From: Castanea sativa
Lineage: Eukaryota > Streptophyta > Magnoliopsida > Fagales > Fagaceae
NCBI RefSeq assembly: GCF_040712315.1
Contig: NC_134013.1
Coordinates: 13,179,001 to 13,243,000, forward strand
Direction of reading: 5' to 3'
Length of the DNA: 64,000 nucleotides
Shown: positions 48,896 through 60,894 of the stretch, piece after piece
Layout of the letters: the number at the start of each line of letters is the position of its first letter
How positions within the stretch are numbered: the first letter of the stretch is position 1
Program-made: the position numbers and the translations under genes
The notes under the pieces: generated by a model
Databases searched by the model: none
The model's input: the letters and a program-made list of their open reading frames with translations, nothing else
Told to the model about the DNA's origin: nothing

Positions 48896-48955
48896 AGTTT
48901 CTTGCTGTTAATGAATTCCAGTTTATCAAAAAAAAAAGAAGAAGAAATGGCTGCC

Positions 48956-50495
48956 AAAGTCCAGACACTTAAAAAAGGAAGCTGTATAATCATCTAAATA
49001 TCTCAACTTCCATGAGAATAATTGGCTGTGCTGTCTAGTATCCTTTTTGATATCGAAAAGTTGTGGCAACCCTCAAAAGAGTTCTATCTTTTTAATTATG
49101 AGTACTCAGTATCAGTAAAGAACTAATTAAGTGGGGGCACGTAATGAGAATGGGCATAAACTTCCATAATTTTAGTACTAGTTAAAAGCTAAGTGACAAA
49201 AATTTAATACTAATGTGAACTTGATTCAAACCAATACAATATATTCTCTCTACTTCCTAGAATCCTGTTTGAATTTTTTTTTTCTTTCTGTTTAATAAAG
49301 CTGGCTTTCATCGTAGTGTACCTTTACAATAATACAGGGATATATGCAAGTGGCACTAGTGGCATCATCTCCATCTTATATATGCAAATGGATAGAACTT
49401 TTTTTGTTTTTTTGTTTTTGGGATAAGAAATGACAAGAATCATTGTATATTACTTGGTATAAGATTTGTGGCCCAATAATGTGAACAGCTTATGAATTTT
49501 TATTTATTTATTAACCTTTGAATATTTGTTGAGCTTTTGACTTTTTGGCTATTGGCTTATACAGTATAGATAAATGGTGCTCTATACAACACCTGATTTG
49601 CTCTTGACACACGACCAACCAACTAATCAAAAAAAACACGTGACCGTCACGCGTATCACAACTGTCTGAACATTATCACAACTGTCTAAGCGTTAAAGAA
49701 ATCGTCACGTCCATGTTCCATTGTTCGCCACATTTATTAAGGGACCCTCATTTTTCCAAACGCCCGCCACAGAATCTGCATTCGTGGAAGCCATTTTAGG
49801 ATTTGACTCCAACGTGTGTATATATATATTTTCTTTTTTAAGAAAGTGGTGTTGGATGGTCAGATTACTCTACTTTCTTTTCACGACACATCCTGAAAAC
49901 TTTATGGACTGTGGATTAATTCTAGAAGCTTCAGATTTTACATGTCAGACTAATGAATTCACTACTACCCTACTACTGCTACAAGTTGTACTAAATAAAA
50001 CTTATATATGATATGATAATTAATGTAACGGTAAGCTTAAACTAAATTTTATTTTCTCTTTAGGATCGGTGATAGGTCAGTATTAAAATTTGTAGAGTAC
50101 TCATACTATTCTTATATCTATATATTTAGAGGATTCAAAAAAATTAGATATAGTTTTAAAAATATTAAAAATACTCCTAATTTAATTAGATAATTTTTAT
50201 TCTTAAAAATAAAAAATATGATTAAAATTGTAATTCAACAAAATTCAAAAACAAAAAACTATAAGAGAATTCTTTTTCCCTAAAAATTAGCATACACTTT
50301 CTATTTAGATATATTTACATACCTTTGATACTTTTTTTTTTCTTAAAAACTAGTACACACTAAATCCAATAGTTTACTCATGTGTAACCTCATTAACAAT
50401 AGATAATTCAAATTGAAAAATTACATTAAACTAAAAAAAAAAGCCACATCGCACGTGCACAATGTGTGTGACGAGGCTAGTATCTAATTATCAAT
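48956..50495. other. intergenic DNA between LINE-B and the PLD gene
   Basis: AT-rich. No gene is recognised, and the 96-codon frame at 49721-50011 has no known domain. A segment near 50065 (ggatcggtgataggtcag...aaaatttgtagag) has a diverged relative near 50940, suggesting shared repeat ends. Confidence 0.4.
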
Positions 50496-50504
50496 TTTTA
50501 TTTA

Positions 50505-50742
50505 GGGTAAATTGCAAATTACACCTCTAAAGTTTGGGAGTATTTGGATTTAACATCCTCAAATTCTGAAATTTCAAGGTGCAAAATTTAAATACCCTTA
50601 AAATTTAGGGGGTAAATTCTAAATTGTCAAAATGTAAAATCCAAACACTCTTAAATTTCAGGAGTAAAATTCAAATTTTGAAATTTCAGAGTGTAAAATT
50701 TAAACACTCCCAAATTTAAGAGGTGTAATTTGCAATTTACCC
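50505..50742. mobile_element. 238-bp Mutator-like MITE
   Basis: The ends are near-perfect inverted repeats (GGGTAAATTGCAAATTACAC at both ends). TTTTATTT lies immediately outside on both sides (50496-50503 and 50743-50750), giving 8 of 9 matching duplication bases. The whole element is close to palindromic, with caaacactc/gagtgtttg-type inner repeats. It is non-coding. Confidence 0.65.
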
Positions 50743-50751
50743 TTTTATTTT

Positions 50752-51490
50752 TATGAATTATCTAAAGATTTGGGTATATATTAATCATCCATTTTTAGAA
50801 ACATTTTATAAAGAATTGAAAAAGCTGTAAAAAAAAATTAATTTTTTCATTTTTCTTAAAAATATTTTCTAATATAATTTATTAATTTACGTTTGTAAAA
50901 CTCATTAATCCATTTATCTTTCAATTGCTCTCTACGTCAAGATTGGTGATATCGGTTTGAACTAAAATTTGTAGAATGCGGCCTAGTCTTATTCGTAATC
51001 AATAAGTCGTACCGTTCCTATTTTTTTTTTTTTTTTTAAAAAAAAGTCGTACCGTATAGCATAAAATTTGATATATTTCCATTAGTAGGTGAACCAACCA
51101 CTGCCTCTTTGACGGAAGCCTTCCCATTCTTCCTTAGTTTACAGTCTTCCAAACATAATTTAATGAATAATAATTTTAATGAAAAGACCAGAAATTCATA
51201 CTTAGAAAAAGGGGGGTAAATCATTTAGCAAAAAACAAAAATAAAAGGGTAAATCACTAACAATTCGGAATATTGTAGAAAGATTAACTATTTCGGTTTT
51301 TTTTTTCCCCCAAAATTGCTTCAATTGATACCCATACAATATCCTTTTATAGTTTTACTCCACTTCCATAAATATATATATTTTCAAAAATATCTTTACC
51401 CTATAAATTATAGTGCAAGAATATCCATTCCCAAAAGTATCTTGGACCCCCAGCCTGTCCACATTTACTGCTTTCCACGTGCCCATTACT
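50752..51490. other. AT-rich upstream region of the PLD gene
   Basis: Intergenic, containing a poly-T run near 51021-51037. It probably includes PLD promoter elements, but I can name none with confidence. Confidence 0.35.
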
Positions 51491-51500
51491 TATATAAAAG
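51491..51500 (+). promoter_or_regulatory. TATA box of the PLD gene (TATATAAAAG)
   Basis: TATATAAAAG lies about 250 bases upstream of the ATG. It is followed at a normal distance by a CT-rich stretch (about 51540-51550) that would be the start of a leader of roughly 220 bases. Confidence 0.55.
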
Positions 51501-51746
51501 TCAGCACATATAAAAATATTTCCCTATTTTCCCGAACCCCTCTCTCTCTTGGTTTCTAGCACGTATCGCCTTCGGTTTTCTCCGTTGGCGTCGTCGGGGA
51601 ATTCAAAGCAAAGAAAATTATTTTACAAGGAAAATTCAATTCCCAGCACCGTTCTGTTCTTCCGGTGATAGCCAACTCGAGCTTTTTACATACATACATA
51701 CAGCTGTCTCTCATTATTGATCAGGCTGCGCAGCTTCAATTAATTA

Positions 51747-54700
51747 ATGGCGGAAGTTACATCAGAGGAAGCGGTGGTGTACCTTCACGGTGACCTCGAT
51801 CTGAAAATCATCGAGGCTAAATGCTTGCCAAACATGGACTTAGTCTCAGAGCGCATGCGCCGATTCTTCGTTACGTTCAGCACGTGCCATACGCAGTTCA
51901 ACAGAAAGAAGCAGCAGCAGCAGCAGCAGCACCATGCGCACCACAAGATCATCACGAGCGATCCTTACGTGACGGTGTGCCTCGCCGGAGCCACCGTGGC
52001 GCGCACGCGCGTGATCTCCAACTCCCAAAGCCCCGTGTGGAACGAGCGCTTCAAGATCCCCCTAGCACACCCGGTCTCCGAAGTCGAATTCTACGTCAAG
52101 GACAACGACGTGTTCGGCGCCGATTTAATCGGCGTCGCAACCGTCTCCGCTGGCCGGATCCTCTCCGGCGAAACCATCAGCGAATGGCTGCCGATACTCA
52201 ACTCACTCGGCAAGCCTCCCAAACCGGACGCATCGCTCCTACTCGAAATGAGGTTCACGAAATGCGAGGACAATCCGATATACCGGATCGGCATGGCGAC
52301 CGATCCGGACCATTACGGAGTCCGAAACTCTTACTTCCCGGTTCGGAAAGGCGGGTCGGTCACGCTCTACCAAGACGCGCACGTGCCGGAGTCGCTGTTG
52401 CCGGAGATAGAGTTGGACGGCGGGAAGGTTTTTGAGCACGATAGGTGTTGGGAAGATATATGTCACGCGATATTGGAGGCGCACCACTTGGTTTACATAG
52501 TCGGTTGGTCCATTTTCCATAAGGTGAAGTTAGTTAGAGAACCAACTAGGCCTTTGCCTTGTGGTGGTGAGTTGAGTTTGGGGGATCTGCTCAAATACAA
52601 GTCTCAAGAAGGTGTGCGAGTTTTGCTTTTGGTTTGGGACGATAAAACTTCCCACAGTAAATTCTTCATTAACACGGTATATATTTACAACTACTACTTT
52701 TTCATTGCTATAACTACAACTTTTACTACAATTGGCAAAAATTTCTTACTCTACGTAAAAAATCAATGAATTTAAGTGATTTTTGGCTTAATTTGGATGT
52801 GCAGAATGGAGTGATGGCAACTCATGATGAAGAAACTCGCAAGTTTTTCAAGCACTCTTCGGTTACATGTGTGCTGTCACCTAGATATGCTAGCAGTAAG
52901 CTTAGCATTTTCAAACAACAGGCATGCCTTTTTTTTTATTTTATATACATATATATACTGTGGTTCAATACTTATTGCTTTCTTTATATGGTTATTTTTG
53001 ACTAAATCACATTCATTGTTATGGCAATTCATATTATTTTATGAGACAGGTTATAAGCTTTTTATAGTAGAATCTGTATTAGGTTTACTTTTAATATTAA
53101 AAATAGATGGTCATTTTAAAATTTTAATTGTATTTAGGAGAGGTAAAACATCACTGTTCATGTAGTCTATTTCTTCACTTGTTCCTTTAGTCAACTACAA
53201 GGGCAAAAGAATGCATTGTCTTTCTTAAATTTTATAAGGAAATTCTAAAAAAATCATTTCTTGGTATACAAGGAAGCCTAAATTTTATTTTTTAGTTTGA
53301 TGATTGAACAAATTGATGACAATATTAATCTTGTGGCATCTATCTTCAGGTCGTTGGAACCCTTTTTACGCATCATCAGAAATGTGTGATTGTGGATACA
53401 CAAGCGTCTGGAAATAACAGGAAGATTACTTCTTTTATAGGAGGTCTAGACCTTTGTGATGGCCGTTATGATACTCCTCAGCATCGACTATTTCGTGATC
53501 TGGACACTGTATATGAGAATGATTATCACAACCCAACATTTTCTGTGAGTATTTGCATCCTTGGAACTTTTAGTCTTTTTAACTATAGCAGGCTACTTTT
53601 TGTGTTCTTCCTTGTACCTTGTTCATTTTAAGATTTCTTCGTGATTGTCAGCAAATATATTTTCCAGTCAGTAATAAGGAGAATAAGCTTTTCTGAGAAT
53701 CTGTTAATGAATGGGCTGCATCATTCCTTACCTGCTCTGGTCATTGACGTACATACATGTCACTGTCATATATATGAGTTATTTTTATGTGATATTCAGA
53801 AAAAAAAATCCACATTATGATTATTGTGATTCCACAACTTGGAGCTGTGTAATTATTTTTGGCAACTTACAGTTTGGATGAACTTTCTGTTCAAATAATA
53901 GGCGGGAACTAAGGGTCCAAGGCAACCATGGCATGATTTACATTGTAAAATTGAAGGGCCTGCTGCATATGATGTGCTCACTAATTTTGAGCAGCGTTGG
54001 AGAAAGGCAACAAAATGGTCAGAGTTGACGCAGCGGTTCAAAAGGGTATCTCATTGGCATGATGATGCCTTAATAAAGTTAGAACGCATCTCGTGGATAC
54101 TTAGTCCTTCCAAATCAATTCCAAACGATGACCCTATAATATGTGTTTCCAAGGAAGATGATCCTGAAAACTGGCATGTTCAGGTTAACTAGTCTGCACT
54201 TCCTGAAGTGAAGCTTATAGAGTTTATGATATTCATTTAGTTCTACAAAGTCTGAGCTATTTTATTCTGAATTTGACAGGTTTTCCGCTCAATTGATTCA
54301 GGGTCTTTGAAAGGATTTCCTAAAACTGTATATGATGCTGAAGCTCAGGTTTACTATTTTTTAAGTGAAAATGAACAGCTAATTGATGATTTATTTATTG
54401 ACTCTAGATAATTTGCTTTTAGTGTAAATAATTACAGAGGCATGCCTCATTGAATTTCATGTTTTTTATATTCTGATAATTGGGAAATTCTCTGGCTTTC
54501 AACTCTGTTGCAGAATCTTGTTTGTGCAAAGAATTTGGTGATAGACAAGAGCATCCAAACAGCATACATCCTGGCAATCAGATCTGCTCAACATTTTATA
54601 TATATTGAGAACCAATATTTTCTTGGATCTTCATATGCATGGCCAAATTACAAAGATGCAGGTCAATATACCCATCTCTAAAATTAGTATGTTCATAGTT

Positions 54701-57700
54701 ACATTGTCATACTCTATAAAGTGCTCAAAGTCAACATTCTGTGTTGTAAACATGTGTTATGCGAGTGAAAATTTCATGTGTCCAAAGCATATCATTCTGT
54801 ACTTCCAACTGGATTTCACAACTGTATGTACTTTTTACATTCTATAAAATTTTCCTTAACAGAACAAGATGGTGTGAGTTTATGTTATATTTCCATTTAT
54901 GAACTATAAATCTAACAACTGCTTCCCTAATTATGCAAACATTTTGGCTGATATTATCCTTCTCAAATTTAAGCCGACTTGATGATTTACTTAATGATCA
55001 TATCTGCCTAAGATTCTAGTCATAAGCACCTTGGTTTCCTTCGTTTCTCATCCATCAACCTCTTCCTCAAAGTCACTCTTTTTGCATTCGATCAGGTGCC
55101 GATAATTTAATTCCAATGGAGCTGGCATTAAAGATTGCTAGTAAGATTCGAGCGAAGGAGAAATTTGCAGTTTACATTGTCATACCTATGTGGCCTGAGG
55201 GTGCCCCCTCATCTGCCTCTGTGCAAGAAATTCTCTTTTGGCAGGTAATGCATACGATTCTTTAACTAATAAAATACAAAGGAGATTAATAAGAAATTCT
55301 TGTGCAAGATAAGGGTAAAAGTTGGTAAGGGAGACGCCAAAAAGGAAATCAGGCTTTGTTTCTTTTTTGGTAATACATCTCATACTAGTCTTGCTTAATT
55401 ATGGGATCATGGTCTAGGTAAACATTGTCAATTTATGTCCAGGAGGGTATCTCTTTATAATTTTTTGAATGTGCTTTCATATAGGTAGTGATACTCTGTT
55501 TTTTCTTAAGAGTACTAATGAAAACCAGTGGTATAATTCACTTATTTTCCTCACTTATCTGGCTTGGCATGGTTGTCCAAAACATTAAATCAAGTGGGTT
55601 TTTAATCCATGAGGGAAAATGAGACCCATTTTTACTAGTAAAATTCAGTTTCATTAATATTTTTAAATGCCATATTATTTTAGTAATCTTGGTCTCTTGC
55701 TTTCCTCAGGCGCAGACAATGCAAATGATGTATGAAATCATAGCAGCAGAGTTGAAATCCATGCATCTTGAGAGTTCACATCCCCAAGACTACCTCAATT
55801 TCTATTGTCTTGGTAATCGAGAAGAACTACCGAAAGAAGCCTCACCTTCACCGAATCAATCATCCAAGAATGGAGATACGGTATCATACACTTTTTTTTC
55901 CCCTTTTGATAATCAAGAGATCTTTTTCATTGAAACAAGCTGGTGTAAACCAGCAAACACAATACATACAAGATGGATAAACTAACAACAACCACTATGC
56001 AGCAAGAAATCTGGATAAAACTAGAGAAACACAATACAAACAAGCTGAAACTCAGCCTAATACAAAGAAAGGAAACAACCACTCTATCTAACACAACTAC
56101 ATCCACATAGATTAAGACAATTCACAGAGACTTCCTAACTGTTGCAAATCTGCACATTTTCCAGATTCTCTTAGAAACAGGACACTTGAAGAACTGCCAT
56201 TACTTGACAGCAGAATCTTCAAAACCCCATATGCTGCATATCTTGAAGTTAATATTGGATCTAGCAAATGGTTGACCTCCCTCTATATGGATCTTGACTT
56301 GTTTTCTAATGAGGTTAACAATCTGGTCTTCAGAGTTAATCAACCCTTGGAAAATAATTGCATTCCTATGACTCCATATATGATAAGCAGCAGTGCTAGT
56401 TCCCAATTTTCTGCATACAGACCTCAATGATTTACCTTTCCAATGCTTCATTTCCTACTTAGCAATATTATCCCAATCATCCCCCATGGATTCTTGACAG
56501 CACCCATATTTCATCCTCATCCAAATTCTCCTGGAGAAAGCACACATAAAGAAAAGATGATATCTACTCTCACTGTAGCCCTGCCCATGAGACACAAAGC
56601 ATCAATAGCTAAGCCTCTATTCACTAACCTTTCTTTGGTGGACAACCTGTTCCTTATCGCTAGCCAAGCTATAAATTCACATCTAGGGACGGCTTTCGGA
56701 AACCAAATAATCTTCCACCAAGCCACTATAAGTCTATGATGTCGTAATTGATTCCAAGCACTAGCAACATAAAAAATCCCTATTTTAGAAGGAATCCACC
56801 AAGCTTTATTTGCATCACCAATATCAATTGAAAGTAATTGACTCAAGATAGTAACTAAATTCTCTGATCTAGCAGACCCCTATTTCCAATATCCATCATG
56901 AATTACACTAGCCAACTTAGCACTTAGCAGTTGTAGAACTAGTGGAATCATCAATTACTCTATGACCAAATTTCTGGATTAAAGGATTTTCAAGGTGCTA
57001 ATTGTCATACCATAGGTAGATTTCAGTACCAGACCCCACTAGGAACTTGAGATAAGGCCTGAATAAGTATCTAAGTTTTAGAATTTTCCTCCACCCCCAT
57101 GAACAATGATGATGCACTTCAAGTCGATACAATTTTATCCAAGCCATTGACAAGGAGCCTGCTTGAGTGAATAGGAGCAAATAAACTTCATAACTGCAGC
57201 TTTATTCCACTCTTCCACTCTCCTAAGCCCAAGACCACCCTCTTTCTTAGGACAACAAATAGTATCCCAAGCTACTTTTACAACCTTCACTGGACCATCT
57301 GAACCACTCCAAAGAAAGCAAGCAAGCTTTTGTTCTATGGCTTTTTTAACCTTCTTAGGGAGAATAAAGACATTAGACCAAAAAGCTTGAATACTGAATA
57401 GGATAGATTTAATCAACAGAAGTCTACTAGCAGTACTCAGAACTTTGGAGGCCCATGAAGAAATTATGGCCGTCATTTTATCTATTAAAGGAACACAATC
57501 TTGGTATTTCAACTTTCCAGAAATAAGAGGAACACCAAGGTATCTAACAGATAAGTGACCTTTGTAGTGCAAAATATTCAACACTTGTTCTTTTATTGTA
57601 GCCTGAATGCTACCAAAGAAAACATCACTCTTTGAAGGATTAAGACATAATCCAGACATTTTACTAAACTCAACAATACCTGATTGGATTAGCAGAGCAA

Positions 57701-59207
57701 AACATTAAAAGGTAACCTGCAAAACACAGATAAGTGAGCTGCAACTCCTGATTGGATAAAGTGCATTCTTTGACCCAATCCAAATACATTCCAGGAGCAC
57801 CAATAGCGTGGAGACATTGCAGAACAAAATCCCAGTCAATTGAGTCATAGGCCTTTATAACATTCGACCTTATCTGCACATCTAGGGATTCCCTTTTCCT
57901 TATGATAATTCCTCACCAGTTCTTGAGCTAGGAGAATATTTTCTGCAACCAAATTATTAGGACCTAAAATTGCAAAGGGTGCAACTAGGTGACTACTGTA
58001 TTCATAGTAAAGGACTAATGCAAACAAAGTTCCTCCCAAATTATAAGGACCTAAAATTGTGAAGGGGTGCAACTAGGTGACTACTGCATACATAATTAAG
58101 GTCTAATGTAGACAAAGTTCCTCTGTGTGGTGTGTTTATATATTTATAACTATAGAGACAACCTGTGGGTGTGTGTGCGCATGCGTGCGTGTGTTGCGTG
58201 TATTGAGCAGTACACATAAACAGTTTCATTGACAAGTTGCACATTTGTAAGTTCATCCTACTAGATCAAGGATATGTTCATGAAATTGTATATTTTATGA
58301 TGATAGATGAGCATCAGCTCTATTCATTGGAATTCTATGAGCAAACATAAAGATTAAAAAAAATTTCTATACTACGCAAAAGATTGTGCAATTGATTTTT
58401 TTTCATGACCTTCAGGTTTCTGCCTCACAAAAGTTCCAACGGTTTATGATTTATGTACACGCCAAGGGAATGATTGTAGATGATGAGTATGTGATATTAG
58501 GTTCTGCCAATATTAATCAACGATCTTTGGCTGGTTCAAGAGACACTGAGATAGCCATGGGTGCATATCAACCCCATCATACCTGGGGCAAGAAGAAGGG
58601 TCATCCACATGGGCAGGTTTGTACATTCATTAAGTCCTTGGATGTATTGTACTGTACTTCTGTTGCAATCACAATTTAATGCCCTAGTTTAACTGAATTC
58701 TACCTTTGGATGCATACATTGGGAAAAAAAAAGAGGAAAAAAAAATACTTCGTTTAATTGGCCATTCAACATAGACACAATATAATTATATGCTTATGCC
58801 TTATAGCATGAGTGGTTTTTTATAATATTCATTCTTGTAAAAATTTGGTTGCCATTGTTGTGGATAAAAGAAGTTGTTATGTAAGCTGACAAAATTGATC
58901 AAAACCTTTGCAGGTATATGGGTATAGAATGTCTTTGTGGGCAGAACATTTGGGGATGCTAGATGATTGCTTCAAGGAGCCTGAAAATTTGGATTGCGTG
59001 AAGAGAGTGAACCAGATTGCTGAAGATAACTGGAGGAATTTCACGGCAGAGGATTTTACACCATTGCAGGGGCACCTTCTTAGATACCCTGTCCAGGTAG
59101 ATGCCAATGGGAAGGTAGGCCCCTTGCCCGGACAAGAGACTTTCCCAGATGTTGGTGGTAAGGTGCTTGGATCCCGTACTAATCTTCCTGATGCTTTAAC
59201 TACATAG
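51747..59207 (+). CDS. PLDDELTA: phospholipase D delta-type
   Basis: Ten exons join in phase: 51747-52676, 52805-52921, 53350-53544, 53902-54183, 54280-54348, 54514-54661, 55096-55244, 55710-55880, 58416-58616 and 58914-59207. They give about 851 residues, close to Arabidopsis PLD delta (868). The enzyme hydrolyses phosphatidylcholine or -ethanolamine to phosphatidic acid; delta forms are plasma-membrane and microtubule associated and act in oxidative-stress, drought and ABA responses. An N-terminal calcium/lipid-binding C2 domain spans about residues 10-170 ([20 protein letters not shown]...NPVWNERF-like). The first HKD motif has His358, Lys360 and Asp365, the second His702, Lys704 and Asp709. 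IYIENQYF is at 560-567. Intron 2 uses a GC donor. Intron 8 (2.5 kb) contains an antisense LINE fragment. Assignment to delta rather than another C2-PLD rests on exon-1 similarity and the 10-exon layout. Confidence 0.92.
51911..51946 (+). repeat. coding CAG/CAC repeat (Gln-His tract) in PLD C2 domain
   Basis: Six glutamine codons (residues 56-61, all CAG), preceded by two lysines, are followed by HHAHH (62-66). The tract lies in a loop before the conserved SDPYVTV strand of the C2 domain, so length variation would probably be tolerated. Confidence 0.85.
52922..53349 (+). other. GC-AG intron 2 of the PLD gene
   Basis: The protein family requires FKQQ joined to [11 protein letters not shown], which places the donor at CAACAG|GCATGC and the acceptor at TCTTCAG|GTCGTT. 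No GT donor keeps the conserved residues; the nearby cagtaagc would delete SKLSIFKQQ. It is a non-canonical but known splice type. Confidence 0.75.
55892..57950 (-). pseudogene. 5-prime-truncated LINE inside PLD intron 8
   Basis: On the minus strand, reading down from about 57950: [22 protein letters not shown] and [21 protein letters not shown] (RT palm start), then a deletion of most of the catalytic core. [16 protein letters not shown] and [13 protein letters not shown] (57659-57135), then [17 protein letters not shown] and zf-RVT-like [27 protein letters not shown] (56846-56517) follow. [15 protein letters not shown] (56451-56200) ends it. A T tract at 55892-55899 is the reverse of the A-tail. 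RNase H is absent or unrecognisable. No clear target duplication is seen. Confidence 0.85.
57951..58126. repeat. 87-bp tandem duplication at the LINE 5-prime junction
   Basis: Two copies start aaattattaggacctaaaa at 57951 and aaattataaggacctaaaa at 58038. Both contain gggtgcaactaggtgactact and end around aaagttcctc. They differ at several positions. Confidence 0.75.
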
Positions 59208-60311
59208 GTTCACAATTTTATCTTTGTTGTTTTGTTCATAATATAATTGTGCGTTTACGTGGGCATAGAAGAGGGTAAAAAATGGTTTAAAGACGACGAG
59301 CCTTGCTGAGTTGAATTTAGGCTAGGTCATGATCTGACACGAACGTTGTGGAGGATGCAATTTGTTTTGCATTGTAATTTGTAGAATACTAGAATGTATA
59401 CCATCAATTCATTTCTGATTTTTTCAGTTAATTCTTGGAATCAAAATTCTTTAATTAATGAAATTTTTTTTATAGACCTGGATAAAGAATACTTGCAGGG
59501 GTTTGGTTTGTATGTATGTGCGCTGAATAGCTCTACCAAGGATTGCCAAGCATGTGATATTAAGTTATTAACCATGTGATATTAATGAAACAGTAGAGAG
59601 GAAAAGAGATAGGGTCCATAATCAAATTCCTTTTTTTTTTTTTTTTAAATTTTTTTTTATAGATATATTTAGATTGTGAGAGAGGGAGAGATGGGGTTCG
59701 AAAGTAAGTACAGAGGATGTCACTTGCATCTAATATGAAGTTATTAAATAGTGTAACATTTGGAGTAATTCAATCAAAGAGAAAATAATCCTTATTTCCT
59801 TTGTTGGAAAGTTTTAATAAATAATAAGTATCTCCTCTTTTTTTCTTTTTTTTTTGGGTTCTCCTGCAAACATCAGAAAGGGTGAGTTTACAAGCTCTTG
59901 GCTCTTTTTATGACTTAAAAAGAGATAAAAATGATGGTAACGGTGGACCAATTAGTGTTAGAATTAACAATGAAAACTTATCACCTCCTCGACAAGTTTC
60001 AAAACAAGTTTATGACTATCACCTTAGGTGAAAGTGAAAAAAGTTATGAAAAAGAGTTGAAATAAAAAGGTATCATATTATATTACTTGCATCCTAACCA
60101 AATCAAAATCACGCAAATGCTTAAATTAGGCCACAAACAAACCTGCCAATTTCAAATGAAGAAAATGTAAAAAACACCAAAGCATTAAATTGGTCCACAA
60201 TAACATACATTCCCTCACGTTCCCAACACTGATTATTAAGCTCTACTACCTCCCAAAAAAGTTTAAAAAGAGAAATATGAAATTATCCTTACAGAGAGTG
60301 TTTAAACAAAC
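59208..60311. other. convergent intergenic region between PLD and plastocyanin
   Basis: Contains the presumed 3-prime ends of both genes, which converge. Poly-T lies near 59632-59660. No other gene is visible. Confidence 0.5.
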
Positions 60312-60815
60312 TTAATTAACAGTAACTTTTCCCACCATCCCAGCTCCCTGGTGGGGTGAGCAGTAGAAACTGTAGCTTCCTTTTTCAGTCAAGGTCACAG
60401 CGTACGTCTCTCCTGGAGCATTGAGGAGGTCCTCATCACTCATGGAGATCTTTCCGACATCGACACCACCAGGAACTTCGTCCTCATCGAAAACAACGTT
60501 GTGGGGGAACCCTGCGTTGTTCTTGAACACTATCTTCTCTCCAGGGGCCACGCTGAAGGTGCTGGGAATAAAAGCCAATGAACCATCATCACCACCAAGC
60601 AAGACCTCAACAGCCATGGCATTGCTTGCAAGCATTACACTTGCAGCAGTGGCTGCAACAGCAACACCCACATCTTTGAGTGAAGCCTTAATGCTAAGCC
60701 TTGGGACTGGAGAGACTGATGAGACTTTAGCTGTGGCACTCACTTTGGCTGCACCAGCTGCCTTAAGGCCTGTGAATGATGGGATGGTAACAGCTGCAGA
60801 GGTGACAGTAGCCAT
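60312..60815 (-). CDS. PETE: plastocyanin precursor, chloroplastic
   Basis: This 167-codon intronless frame encodes the blue-copper protein that shuttles electrons from cytochrome f to photosystem I in the thylakoid lumen. Residues 1 to about 45 are Ser/Ala/Lys/Val-rich stroma-targeting sequence. A hydrophobic thylakoid signal ([20 protein letters not shown]) with an AMA cleavage site ends at 68. The mature protein starts [14 protein letters not shown] and is 99 residues, the usual size. The copper ligands are exactly placed: His105, Cys152, His155 and Met160 correspond to mature His37, Cys84, His87 and Met92. Acidic residues (DEDE in [13 protein letters not shown]) form the patch that docks cytochrome f. 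All key residues are present, so it is probably functional. Its GC content exceeds the surroundings, as for SMT2. Confidence 0.98.
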   Translation of the reverse strand: MATVTSAAVTIPSFTGLKAAGAAKVSATAKVSSVSPVPRLSIKASLKDVGVAVAATAASVMLASNAMAVEVLLGGDDGSLAFIPSTFSVAPGEKIVFKNNAGFPHNVVFDEDEVPGGVDVGKISMSDEDLLNAPGETYAVTLTEKGSYSFYCSPHQGAGMVGKVTVN

Positions 60816-60894
60816 GGATAAAGGATTTTCTTCTACTTCCTGGTCTAGTTTGAGAGTTGGAGGGGGATCAAATGGAGAAGAGAGGAGGGCTTGA

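Larger units (their letters stand above)
42025..48940 (+). mobile_element. full-length degenerate plant L1-like LINE (LINE-B) with 15-bp target duplication
   Basis: The 15-mer GAAGAAATGGCTGCC lies at 42010-42024 and again, right after the A-tail, at 48941-48955, identical in both copies. Between them ORF1 and ORF2 domains appear in canonical order on the plus strand. After removing the 617-bp nested MITE the element is about 6.3 kb, full length for this class. Many stops and frameshifts make it inactive. The exact start may vary by a few bases because A-rich ends blur the junction. Confidence 0.9.

Noticed and set aside
49721..50011. 96-codon frame before the PLD gene
   Set aside because: No domain and no flanking gene structure; includes a TA-rich tract.
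51821..52435. 204-codon alternative frame within PLD exon 1
   Set aside because: Arg-rich out-of-frame shadow of the C2 domain exon.
52091..52520. Minus-strand frames opposite PLD exon 1
   Set aside because: Shadows of conserved coding sequence on the other strand.
60421..60894. 157-codon plus-strand frame opposite plastocyanin
   Set aside because: Antisense shadow of the conserved petE gene.
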